From assembly GCA_964360375.1 (NCBI GenBank), contig CAYHWG010000051.1, forward strand, positions 1 to 6,453: a stretch of 6,453 bases of DNA. Direction: 5' to 3'. Within the stretch, counting starts at the first letter, position 1; each line of letters begins with the position of its first letter. Shown here in pieces: positions 1 to 5,163 of the stretch. Both the position numbers and the translations under genes were made by a program. Source of the stretch: XYB2-FULL-45-11 sp964360375. GTDB taxonomy: Bacteria; Patescibacteriota; Patescibacteriia; UBA9934; GWF2-40-263. The notes under the pieces were generated by a model. The model worked only from the letters and a program-made list of their open reading frames with translations, did no database searches and was not told the DNA's origin.

Positions 1-837
1 CTCGTCTGTAAAATTGAGATCAAACGCGTCCGAATATTTTGTGCCGAGGTCAAAGATGTTTCCAACTTCAATTCCTTTCATGATAGCGATCGTGCCTCCA
101 CAGGCTGGACAAGCATCGCCTTCCTTCACGGTTGCGATTTCAACATTCTGTCCAAATGCACATTTTTCACATGCAAGAATCGTATCTTCACCCGCTTCTG
201 TAAGCGCCTGAAACTCATGCGACATGTTCTTCGTAAAAATTCCTCCACTCGCTTCCACGACTTTTACGTTGAGGCCGCATCGAGAATAAGCGCGAACATA
301 TGCCTCAAGCGTCTTTTGATAGAACGCGGATAAATCTTCTTGCGACGTATGAAAGCTGTACATGTCTTTCATTCGAAACTCACGACCACGAAGCACACCG
401 GACTTTGCGCGCAACTCATCACGAAACTTTGTGTTGATTTGATACGTTGCAAACGGTAAATGCTTATACGACTCGAGAAATTTTTTTACAAGAGGTGTCA
501 CCACTTCTTCGTGACTTGCGCCGAGTGCATAATCTTTATCGGTTTGTGAATGCAGCTTAAACAAAATGTCGACATGGTCCCATCGATTGGTTGCTTCCCA
601 AAATTCCTTTGGGTGAAGCGACGGCATAAAAATCTCGAGTGCACCGAGCTTGTTCATTTCTTCACGGACGATCTGCTCGACCTTACGAAGGACAGCGAGT
701 CCAAACGGGAGCCAAGTGTAAACACCGGCCATAGTTTGATCCACAAATCCGGCCTGAACCAAAAATTTCGCATTCGCTGAATCCGCATCTGCAGGCGCCA
801 TTTTGGAGGTTTTTGCAAAACAAGAAGAATATTTCAT
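1..837 (-). CDS. proS: Prolyl-tRNA synthetase, N-terminal 279 residues (partial, runs off left edge)
   Basis: Class II aminoacyl-tRNA synthetase that charges tRNA-Pro with proline in the cytoplasm. Motif 1 lies at residues 38-61 (GVYTWLPFGLAVLRK). The proline-binding loop is LGASHEE at 105-111, and motif 2 is FRDE/GREFRMKDMYSFH at 138-163. After SHEFQAL (206-212) come two Cys pairs (CEKC 223-226, CPAC 243-246), then GIEVGNIFDLGTKYS at 255-269, which in the family follows the insertion point. Only about 40 residues separate these blocks, so the roughly 180-residue INS editing domain of most bacterial ProRS is absent. The C-terminal motif 3 and anticodon-binding domain lie outside the window. 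The ATG at 837 fits the family N-terminus (MKYSSCFAKT); no SD precedes it, and a -10-like TACCAT ends 9 nt upstream. It is divergent from the ParB-like gene. Identity is very secure. Confidence 0.96.
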   Translation of the reverse strand, partial: MKYSSCFAKTSKMAPADADSANAKFLVQAGFVDQTMAGVYTWLPFGLAVLRKVEQIVREEMNKLGALEIFMPSLHPKEFWEATNRWDHVDILFKLHSQTDKDYALGASHEEVVTPLVKKFLESYKHLPFATYQINTKFRDELRAKSGVLRGREFRMKDMYSFHTSQEDLSAFYQKTLEAYVRAYSRCGLNVKVVEASGGIFTKNMSHEFQALTEAGEDTILACEKCAFGQNVEIATVKEGDACPACGGTIAIMKGIEVGNIFDLGTKYSDAFDLNFTDE

Positions 838-846
838 AACGCTTGC

Positions 847-875
847 ATGGTAACAAAGAAGTAAGAATGTGAAAA
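847..875 (-). promoter_or_regulatory. Weak candidate promoter for proS
   Basis: On the minus strand TTTTCA (870-875) and TACCAT (847-852) are 17 bp apart, each matching 4 of 6 consensus bases. The -10 ends 9 nt before the proS ATG, which would give an almost leaderless mRNA and fits the absence of an SD. Such matches are common in AT-rich DNA. Confidence 0.25.
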
Positions 876-893
876 GTTAGAAGACACATGGTG

Positions 894-899
894 TATACT
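894..899 (+). promoter_or_regulatory. -10 element (TATACT) of the ParB-like gene
   Basis: TATACT matches 5 of 6 bases of the sigma70 -10 consensus. It ends 11 nt before the ATG at 911, so transcription would start within a few bases of the start codon. No convincing -35 hexamer lies 16-18 bp upstream. Confidence 0.4.
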
Positions 900-910
900 C
901 ATTGAATCAT

Positions 911-1312
911 ATGTCTGAAACACCCAACCAAAACCATACGGAATTTTCTTGGTATAAGCCAAATCAACCCGAATCAGAAACTCCATCTCAATTGGAGCAA
1001 GTAAATCTTGCAGACCTGAAAGATGCCCGTGGACAAATTGGAAAACAAGGATTCACAAAAAATGGCGTATTTGATCTCTTGAGAAAATTTGGTGGTATGG
1101 AAATTAAAAACGACGCTTCGTTGAAAGATATTCTTGACCAACTCCGAGCTTCTCCTGAGACCCTCAAAAAAATACAAACCTTTTTAAAAGAAACACCCAT
1201 TGAAGTCACGCTATTACCTGATCACACACTCCATTTAGATGACGGTCATCATCGCGCGTTCATTGCCGATCAAATCAGCATGTCATCACTCCCCATGAAA
1301 CCAAAAAAATAA
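911..1312 (+). CDS. Small ParB-like / DGHHR-motif protein, 133 aa
   Basis: Soluble protein of unknown role. The C-terminal third reads PIEVTLLPDHTLHLDDGHHR followed by AFIADQISMSSLP. This matches the strand-DGHHR-helix pattern of the ParB N-terminal / sulfiredoxin-like fold, where the GHHR segment binds nucleotide or phosphate. The rest of a full ParB (helix-turn-helix DNA-binding and dimerisation domains) is missing, so it is not a chromosome-partition ParB. The first 30 or so residues are polar and probably disordered; residues 40-95 are helical. An in-frame TTG lies at 902, but I prefer the ATG at 911 because the -10 TATACT (894-899) places the transcript start at about 906. No SD is visible. 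It is divergent from proS and convergent with the ligase gene, 6 bp apart. The DGHHR assignment is moderate; any biochemical role is unknown. Confidence 0.7.
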   Translation: MSETPNQNHTEFSWYKPNQPESETPSQLEQVNLADLKDARGQIGKQGFTKNGVFDLLRKFGGMEIKNDASLKDILDQLRASPETLKKIQTFLKETPIEVTLLPDHTLHLDDGHHRAFIADQISMSSLPMKPKK

Positions 1313-1318
1313 AATAAC

Positions 1319-3538
1319 TTATTTCAAAGACTGAATAAATTTTTCTCCTTCTGCTTTGTAGGATGGGTCCGCTTGTTGAACAAGTCTTACAATTTCTTTT
1401 GCTTGATCATTCATCCCTAGTGCTCCATAGGTCTTTGCTAAAAGAATGTATGGTTCTCTATTGTTCGGACGAAGTGCAATAACCGCTTCCAATAATCGCT
1501 GATTTTTTTTGAATTCTTTTTTTGTTTCAAAATGCCGAATAAACAAACCGTACTGGAAATAATTTAGTGTTTTCAATCCTGTATCTAAAACAGCGTCCAC
1601 AATTTTTACCCCTTCTTCCATCTGACCATTCAAATAATACGCGCTTGCGAGTTGCAATTCATGCGATTGATTCCTCGTATCTAATGCATATATCTGTTTT
1701 GCAACTTCAAGACCTTGTGCATAATCTTTTTTTATCATGGCAAGTTGAAACTGAAGTTGCAAAGGTTCAATGCGACCAGGAGCAAGATTGATCGCTTGCC
1801 TAATGGCATCCTCAGCGTTTTGATAATCTTTTTGTTGTACATACGATTGCAACATAAAATCTCCCGCAAGAGCAATCCACATTTTTGGATCATTTCCGAT
1901 ACGTTCAGTAACCTTTTTTTGATTCTCCGTTGCTTGATCTATGTGCTTTTTAACAAACGCCGCATCTTTCGTCTCATAACCACTTTTAATGAGAAGAGTT
2001 AAAAAGTTATTATAGGGAGATGCGGATTCTCCCGCATCCAAATTATAAGGAGTAGAAATAGCTTTCTCATAATAGCGTGCCGCTTTATATGGATCTTGAG
2101 ATGATGATCCTAAAACAATAAGACGTGCAACGTTCCATGAATTAAAATTTGTGACGATTAACGCGATCAAAACAAACAAACTGCTTATGAAAAAAACACC
2201 GATGGAAAATTTGGAATCATTATTTTGTGTTTTAATATTTTTCTCTTTTTGCACCGGCTCTACTGTTCGTCGCGTAGCAATATAACCCAAAAAAATAAAA
2301 TACGTAATACTTGTGATGATGGAATCAAAAACAAATAAATTCTGAACGTGATATGTAAAAAGGATCGCAAGAGACACACAAAAATCCATCAGACTTATCA
2401 GATTTTGCTTCCAAGTCTTCCATACAAGGAAAAAAGAAGAAAAGAAAACAAACACATAAGCCAAGAAACCAAACAATCCCGTTGTCACTAAACTCTCAAT
2501 GAGTGAATTGTGTGGTTTGTCAAACCAGGATGGGTCGTACTTATACATTTCTGGATTAAAGTGCGCATTTGCAATGATATAATAATTTTCAGGACCTGTT
2601 CCAAAAAATGGACGTTCGGGATAGCCGGACAAAGCCATCTTCCATTGAATCCATCTCGAACTTGTTGTGTCACCGCTTAAATTTGTCATGCGATATAAAA
2701 CGGAATCTGGGTCAAAACGATCATGAAATTTAAAAAGAAGTCCTGAGACAATAACCGTAAAAAATAATAACGCAAAAACACGATAAGCTATTTTACGATC
2801 TTGTACCAAAAAAATAAAAGACAAAACAGCGATAAAAATTCCAAATAACATTCCCATCTCTACCCCCCGAGAGCCTGCAATGTAAATTCCAAAAAGGTGA
2901 AGCAGTGCGGATGCAATATAGGTTCGTTTCAACCACGTTTTTTTCTCTTTCCAAGCAAGTGACAACGCCAAAAAAAATGGAATCAAAAGATACCCTGCAA
3001 AATAAATCGGATTCCCAAGCGTGGAAGATGCACGACCCGGAAGATTCGGATCAATGGAGAGCATAGGACCGTGAAACCAACCAGACAATCCGTTTAAAGC
3101 AATGAGTGTTGCAATCGCGATAAATGATTGCAAAAATCGTTTCACATATTTTTCTCCCGCTTGTCCCAACAATTGGATGTAAAAAAACAACGCTGTTAGA
3201 TGCGCAAGAAAATACACACCTCCCATGCGCTCAAAATTTCCCCACAAGCTTCGGTGAACATTGACCCCCAAAAGAGCAGAAAGAAAATTTATGCCAAGAA
3301 AAATCAATACAGCGATGTTCAAAATATTCCCTTTGAACCGTGGTCGAAGCTCGGCTCTTGCACAAATGAGGTATAAATAAAACGGAAGAGCAAGTTCAAT
3401 AACGATCCGAAAGAAAAATGCCTTCCCGGTAATAAACGGATATTGTAATCCACTCGCAACCAAAAGCGGCGTCAAAAGAGACAATAAAACAAGGGAAAAG
3501 AAAAAAACAAACATGTTTTTTTGAAATGGAGAATTCAT
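1319..3538 (-). CDS. O-antigen ligase-like polytopic membrane protein with C-terminal TPR repeats, 739 aa
   Basis: Member of the WaaL/Wzy_C superfamily, which transfers or polymerises undecaprenyl-linked glycan outside the cytoplasmic membrane. Residues 1-425 hold about 11-12 hydrophobic segments. Family landmarks are AGSRG (221-225), RWIQWKMAL (295-303), FFGTGPENYY (311-320) and KPHNSLIESL (341-350), with the conserved His at 343 after a large outer loop. One more hydrophobic segment (445-463) precedes a soluble C-terminus with TPR-like helical pairs at about 483-500, 570-620, 625-655 and 690-725. This long ligase plus TPR form is common in CPR genomes and in other organisms that glycosylate surface proteins; the acceptor (glycan, S-layer or pilin) cannot be deduced here. 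The ATG at 3538 precedes the first membrane segment, with no SD. There are no sugar-synthesis neighbours in the window. Confidence 0.9.
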   Translation of the reverse strand: MNSPFQKNMFVFFFSLVLLSLLTPLLVASGLQYPFITGKAFFFRIVIELALPFYLYLICARAELRPRFKGNILNIAVLIFLGINFLSALLGVNVHRSLWGNFERMGGVYFLAHLTALFFYIQLLGQAGEKYVKRFLQSFIAIATLIALNGLSGWFHGPMLSIDPNLPGRASSTLGNPIYFAGYLLIPFFLALSLAWKEKKTWLKRTYIASALLHLFGIYIAGSRGVEMGMLFGIFIAVLSFIFLVQDRKIAYRVFALLFFTVIVSGLLFKFHDRFDPDSVLYRMTNLSGDTTSSRWIQWKMALSGYPERPFFGTGPENYYIIANAHFNPEMYKYDPSWFDKPHNSLIESLVTTGLFGFLAYVFVFFSSFFLVWKTWKQNLISLMDFCVSLAILFTYHVQNLFVFDSIITSITYFIFLGYIATRRTVEPVQKEKNIKTQNNDSKFSIGVFFISSLFVLIALIVTNFNSWNVARLIVLGSSSQDPYKAARYYEKAISTPYNLDAGESASPYNNFLTLLIKSGYETKDAAFVKKHIDQATENQKKVTERIGNDPKMWIALAGDFMLQSYVQQKDYQNAEDAIRQAINLAPGRIEPLQLQFQLAMIKKDYAQGLEVAKQIYALDTRNQSHELQLASAYYLNGQMEEGVKIVDAVLDTGLKTLNYFQYGLFIRHFETKKEFKKNQRLLEAVIALRPNNREPYILLAKTYGALGMNDQAKEIVRLVQQADPSYKAEGEKFIQSLK

Positions 3539-3546
3539 ACAAAGAG

Positions 3547-3575
3547 AGTTTAACCCATACGCCTCTTGTTAGCAA
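3547..3575 (-). promoter_or_regulatory. Candidate promoter of the ligase/TPR gene
   Basis: On the minus strand TTGCTA (3570-3575) and TAAACT (3547-3552) are 17 bp apart, each with 4 of 6 consensus matches. The -10 ends 8 nt before the ATG at 3538, implying a leaderless or near-leaderless mRNA. An alternative is TTGTCA (3588-3593), 16 bp spacer, TAACAA (3566-3571) with an extended TGC, giving a leader of about 20 nt. I cannot decide between them. Confidence 0.35.
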
Positions 3576-3616
3576 AAATGGATTCATTGACAAAAACCCT
3601 TCTGTTTATTATCCTA

Positions 3617-3645
3617 TTGCCATCCTAGTGTCTTGTTCCTTCAAT
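3617..3645 (+). promoter_or_regulatory. Candidate promoter of the 116-aa gene
   Basis: TTGCCA (3617-3622) is followed after 17 bp by TTCAAT (3640-3645). Transcription would start near 3652, exactly at the first leader hairpin, leaving a structured leader of about 68 nt. A competing -10-like TATACC at 3685-3690 would start inside the leader, but it has no good -35. Confidence 0.35.
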
Positions 3646-3651
3646 ATCTGC

Positions 3652-3719
3652 TCCACCAAAGGTGGACTTCTACAGATCGTAGATTATACCTTTCGGCGGA
3701 CTTCCAAAGGAAGTTTCTC
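3652..3719 (+). promoter_or_regulatory. Structured 5' leader with SD-sequestering hairpin
   Basis: Three simple stem-loops lie in tandem before the start codon: TCCACC/GGTGGA around AAA (3652-3666), CTAC/GTAG around AGATC (3670-3682), and ACTTCC/GGAAGT around AAA (3700-3714). The last one contains the SD (AAAGGAAG, 3706-3713). Alternative pairings exist: AAAGGT 3658-3663 with ACCTTT 3688-3693, or CCTTT 3689-3693 with the SD's AAAGG 3706-3710. GGTGGACTTC (3661-3670) and GGCGGACTTC (3695-3704) are a 9/10 direct repeat, giving two copies of an anti-SD segment. The pairings are read by eye. A regulatory role is inference. Confidence 0.4.
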
Positions 3720-4070
3720 ATGTCCCAGATCGTTCAGTGTGTAGGATGCGAGACGAATGTCAGGATCGAAAACTGTGTTCTTGTTCTCAAGCCGATGAGC
3801 AAACTCCCGATCGGTCATGTCCACAAGAGTCCAGAAAAGGCGCCGGCCAATCGGGTTCCGGCCTGTCACGTGCGCGCGTACAACAACCTCAAAGATCAGT
3901 ATCCTGCTGGGATTCTGATCGATGGTCGTCTCTTCGACGCAAAAAGCGTCGTCATGCTCAAGCAGACGAAGCGTCCTTCCGGTTCCTTCACGGCCGTGAA
4001 ATACGCGCATCAGCTGCGTGGCGATGCTCGCATTCACGAGCATTCACCACGCGCGCCCTTCTCCTTCTAA
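3720..4070 (+). CDS. Hypothetical small protein, 116 aa, Cys/His-containing
   Basis: I do not recognise this protein. The start at ATG 3720 is fixed by the SD AAAGGAAG (3706-3713), 6 nt upstream, and a hairpin terminator begins directly after the stop. The predicted product is basic and soluble, with no signal peptide or membrane segment. An N-terminal CVGC pair (Cys7, Cys10), Cys19, His33/His35 and Cys49-His50 could form a metal site, though the spacing matches no zinc-finger family I know. Residues 60-82 (YPAGILIDGRLFDAKSVVML) look like beta strands. Base composition is far more GC-rich than the ligase gene next door (62% in the 3841-3900 line), with GC-ending codons, suggesting acquisition or a different expression class. 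The opposite strand is also open for 119 codons but lacks an SD and terminator. Coding on the plus strand is likely; function is unknown. Confidence 0.65.
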   Translation: MSQIVQCVGCETNVRIENCVLVLKPMSKLPIGHVHKSPEKAPANRVPACHVRAYNNLKDQYPAGILIDGRLFDAKSVVMLKQTKRPSGSFTAVKYAHQLRGDARIHEHSPRAPFSF

Positions 4071-4092
4071 CGCACTCATGGTGCGTTTTTTT
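4071..4092 (+). terminator. Rho-independent terminator of the 116-aa gene
   Basis: CGCAC (4071-4075), a TCATG loop and GTGCG (4081-4085) form a perfect 5-bp GC-rich stem followed by seven T residues (4086-4092). It starts at the base after the stop codon. Confidence 0.85.
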
Positions 4093-4113
4093 ATTAAAAA
4101 ACATTGAGAAGAC

Positions 4114-4158
4114 AAAAAAAATAGGGTCACAAGCAGAAACTTATTCCACAAGTGGCCC
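4114..4158 (-). terminator. Probable terminator of the 75-aa gene
   Basis: Read on the minus strand, GGGCCAC (4152-4158) and GTGACCC (4124-4130) pair at 6 of 7 positions around a loop of about 21 nt and are followed by TA and eight T residues (4114-4121). The long loop and internal mismatch make it weaker than the plus-strand terminator, but position and T-tract fit. Confidence 0.5.
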
Positions 4159-4185
4159 TGGTTGGTTACAGAAGTCAACAATATT

Positions 4186-4413
4186 TTATCCGACGAGAAC
4201 GTTCATGTAGACGAAGTGTGAACACTCGGTAGGATCGAGCGAGTTACCTGTCCTCTCCCCGAAGTTAATTGAGAGGATGTTCGGCTTGACGTCCTCCCTC
4301 CACCGGTCGAATTGACGAAGCATTTCTTGCTCTGCTCTCTGCCATTTCTCTTTAGAAAGATCCTGGGCACACTTAGGATTCAAGTTGACAGTGAACCTCT
4401 TTATTTCACTCAT
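4186..4413 (-). CDS. Hypothetical small protein, 75 aa
   Basis: I do not recognise this protein with confidence. Two ATGs are in frame (4419 and 4413). The SD AAAAGGAG (4420-4427) abuts the first and lies 6 nt from the second, so translation should start at 4413 (MSEIKRFTVN). Residues 17-42 form one charged amphipathic helix, followed by two probable strands (NILSINFGE 45-53 and HFVYMNVLVG 66-75). There is one Cys in each half (15, 64). The helix-strand-strand layout faintly recalls the Cse60/DUF2758 small proteins; this is a guess from shape, not a motif match. It has its own strong promoter, palindromic operator-like DNA and a probable terminator, and it converges on the 116-aa gene. Existence is likely; function is unknown. 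Confidence 0.7.
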   Translation of the reverse strand: MSEIKRFTVNLNPKCAQDLSKEKWQRAEQEMLRQFDRWREDVKPNILSINFGERTGNSLDPTECSHFVYMNVLVG

Positions 4414-4419
4414 TTCCAT

Positions 4420-4427
4420 CTCCTTTT
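4420..4427 (-). promoter_or_regulatory. Strong SD that decides the start of the 75-aa gene
   Basis: AAAAGGAG on the minus strand lies 6 nt from the ATG at 4413 and 0 nt from the ATG at 4419, so the second ATG is the workable start. The large genes in this window have nothing comparable. Confidence 0.75.
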
Positions 4428-4438
4428 CAAGATTCTAT

Positions 4439-4469
4439 TTGATTTAAATCAAGTCACATGACTTAATTT
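4439..4469. promoter_or_regulatory. Nested palindromes, operator candidate (FNR-type box plus 11-bp-arm inverted repeat)
   Basis: TTGATTTAAATCAA (4439-4452) is a perfect 14-bp palindrome matching the FNR/CRP-family consensus TTGAT-N4-ATCAA. It shares the half-site AAATCAA with a second inverted repeat: arm AAATCAAGTCA (4446-4456), two bases, arm TGACTTAATTT (4459-4469), with 10 of 11 positions complementary. The repeat begins at the predicted transcription start of the 75-aa gene, a classic repressor position. The binding protein is unknown. Confidence 0.45.
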
Positions 4470-4475
4470 ACTCTT

Positions 4476-4504
4476 AACTTAGCATAATAAGATGAATTTG
4501 TCAA
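4476..4504 (-). promoter_or_regulatory. Strong sigma70-type promoter of the 75-aa gene
   Basis: On the minus strand a perfect TTGACA -35 (4499-4504) is followed after exactly 17 bp by TAAGTT (4476-4481), preceded by the extended -10 dinucleotide (TGC directly upstream). Predicted start is near 4469, giving a leader of about 55 nt that carries the palindromes and the SD. Confidence 0.75.
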
Positions 4505-4574
4505 TAGAAAACCTCGAGAGTGGACACCACAAAAACAGAACTCACAAGGAGACTTGATGAATATAAAAAAGCTT

Positions 4575-4997
4575 TTATTTAAAAACTAAATAGCGCTTGA
4601 TTTCCGAAGCTAAATGAAAATCAATAATTTTAATCGGTTTATGCAAAAATACATCAAATCCTTTCTCGTTATAGCGCGGAATCAAGTGCCAATGCACATG
4701 TTGCACCTCATCCATATAAACAAGGTATACTTTTCTGATTTTTAGCGCCTTAAGCATCGCGTTACGAACAGAATTAACCGTATCCATAAGATAATTATAA
4801 TCTCGTTCCGCTAATCGATGTAGATCTGGTACATCCTCCTTCCACACAATCACAACATGACCACGAGAGATTGGATGCGTTGCGAGACAAACATACAATA
4901 TTTGGTCTTCGTAGATTATTGCTTTAGGTGAGGGCTTTGGTAATTTTGAATGCATACATGAAAAAATTTTCTTCCACAAAAAAATAAACGTAAACAT
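4575..4997 (-). CDS. HIT family nucleotide hydrolase/transferase, 140 aa
   Basis: Histidine-triad protein of the Hint/Fhit superfamily, which hydrolyses nucleoside phosphoramidates or dinucleotides; the exact substrate is not predictable. The triad HVHWHLI (residues 100-106) gives His100, His102 and His104, with His102 or His104 as the expected nucleophile region. The upstream strand KVYLVYMDEVQ (89-99) and GHVVIVW (46-52) are the other family landmarks. An internal ATG (4955, Met15) gives a 126-aa protein that starts right at the conserved HSKLPKPSPKAIIYED block, so the first 14 hydrophobic residues may not be translated. I keep the longer start because TAGAAT (5005-5010) sits 7 nt upstream of its ATG. 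No SD is visible for either start. It lies just downstream of tRNA-Arg on the same strand. Confidence 0.9.
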   Translation of the reverse strand: MFTFIFLWKKIFSCMHSKLPKPSPKAIIYEDQILYVCLATHPISRGHVVIVWKEDVPDLHRLAERDYNYLMDTVNSVRNAMLKALKIRKVYLVYMDEVQHVHWHLIPRYNEKGFDVFLHKPIKIIDFHLASEIKRYLVFK

Positions 4998-5004
4998 GAA
5001 GAAA

Positions 5005-5010
5005 ATTCTA
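5005..5010 (-). promoter_or_regulatory. -10-like element of the HIT gene
   Basis: TAGAAT on the minus strand (5 of 6 matches) ends 7 nt before the ATG at 4997, which would give a leaderless mRNA. A -35 at 17 bp would fall inside tRNA-Arg and matches poorly, so read-through from the tRNA promoter is the alternative. Confidence 0.35.
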
Positions 5011-5016
5011 GTTTAA

Positions 5017-5093
5017 TGGTGCGGGCAGAGGGATTTGAACCCCCGACACCCAGTTCCGAAGACTGGTGCTCTATCCAGCTGAGCTATGCCCGC
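5017..5093 (-). tRNA. tRNA-Arg (anticodon TCG)
   Basis: Complete cloverleaf on the minus strand. The acceptor stem GCGGGCA pairs with TGCCCGC, followed by discriminator A and an encoded CCA. The anticodon stem CCAGT/ACTGG encloses loop CTTCGGA, anticodon TCG, reading CGA Arg codons. The T arm GGGGG-TTCAAAT-CCCCC is perfect. The gene is 77 nt with CCA. Confidence 0.95.
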
Positions 5094-5107
5094 ATGAAAG
5101 TGACAAA

Positions 5108-5136
5108 AGTATATGAAAAATCTTGACGTATGTCAA
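5108..5136 (-). promoter_or_regulatory. Strong promoter of tRNA-Arg
   Basis: On the minus strand TTGACA (5131-5136), exactly 17 bp, then TATACT (5108-5113). The predicted start near 5101 is about 8 nt before the mature tRNA 5' end. This is the best promoter in the window. Confidence 0.8.
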
Positions 5137-5151
5137 TTGATTTGACATACT
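5123..5151 (+). promoter_or_regulatory. Promoter of tRNA-Lys
   Basis: TTGACG (5123-5128), 17 bp, then CATACT (5146-5151). The predicted start near 5158 is 6 nt before the tRNA at 5164. It overlaps the divergent tRNA-Arg promoter. Confidence 0.55.
5128..5150. repeat. Perfect inverted repeat between the divergent tRNA promoters
   Basis: Arms GTATGTCAA (5128-5136) and TTGACATAC (5142-5150) are perfect 9-bp complements around five bases. They cover the -35 of the tRNA-Arg promoter and the -10 of the tRNA-Lys promoter. A third half-site, TTGAC at 5123-5127, forms a smaller palindrome with GTCAA at 5132-5136. Confidence 0.7.
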
Positions 5152-5163
5152 TTTTTAAAATAT

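Noticed and set aside
550..780. 76-codon plus-strand frame inside proS
   Set aside because: It is antisense to unmistakable ProRS motif 1, with no SD.
1567..2002. Plus-strand frames of 74 and 95 codons inside the ligase/TPR gene
   Set aside because: They are antisense to the TPR region, with low-complexity composition and no start signals.
3684..4043. 119-codon minus-strand frame opposite the 116-aa gene
   Set aside because: It shares codon boundaries with the plus-strand gene. It has no SD, no promoter I can see and no terminator, while the plus strand has an SD at the right spacing and a terminator right after its stop.
3640..4092. Integron gene cassette with an attC-like site
   Set aside because: The leader hairpins have no GTTRRRY/RYYYAAC core sites, and the 3' end of the gene has only a simple terminator.
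4560..4580. AAAAGCTTTT region as terminator of the HIT gene
   Set aside because: The stem is almost all A-T and overlaps the stop codon; it is not a convincing rho-independent terminator.
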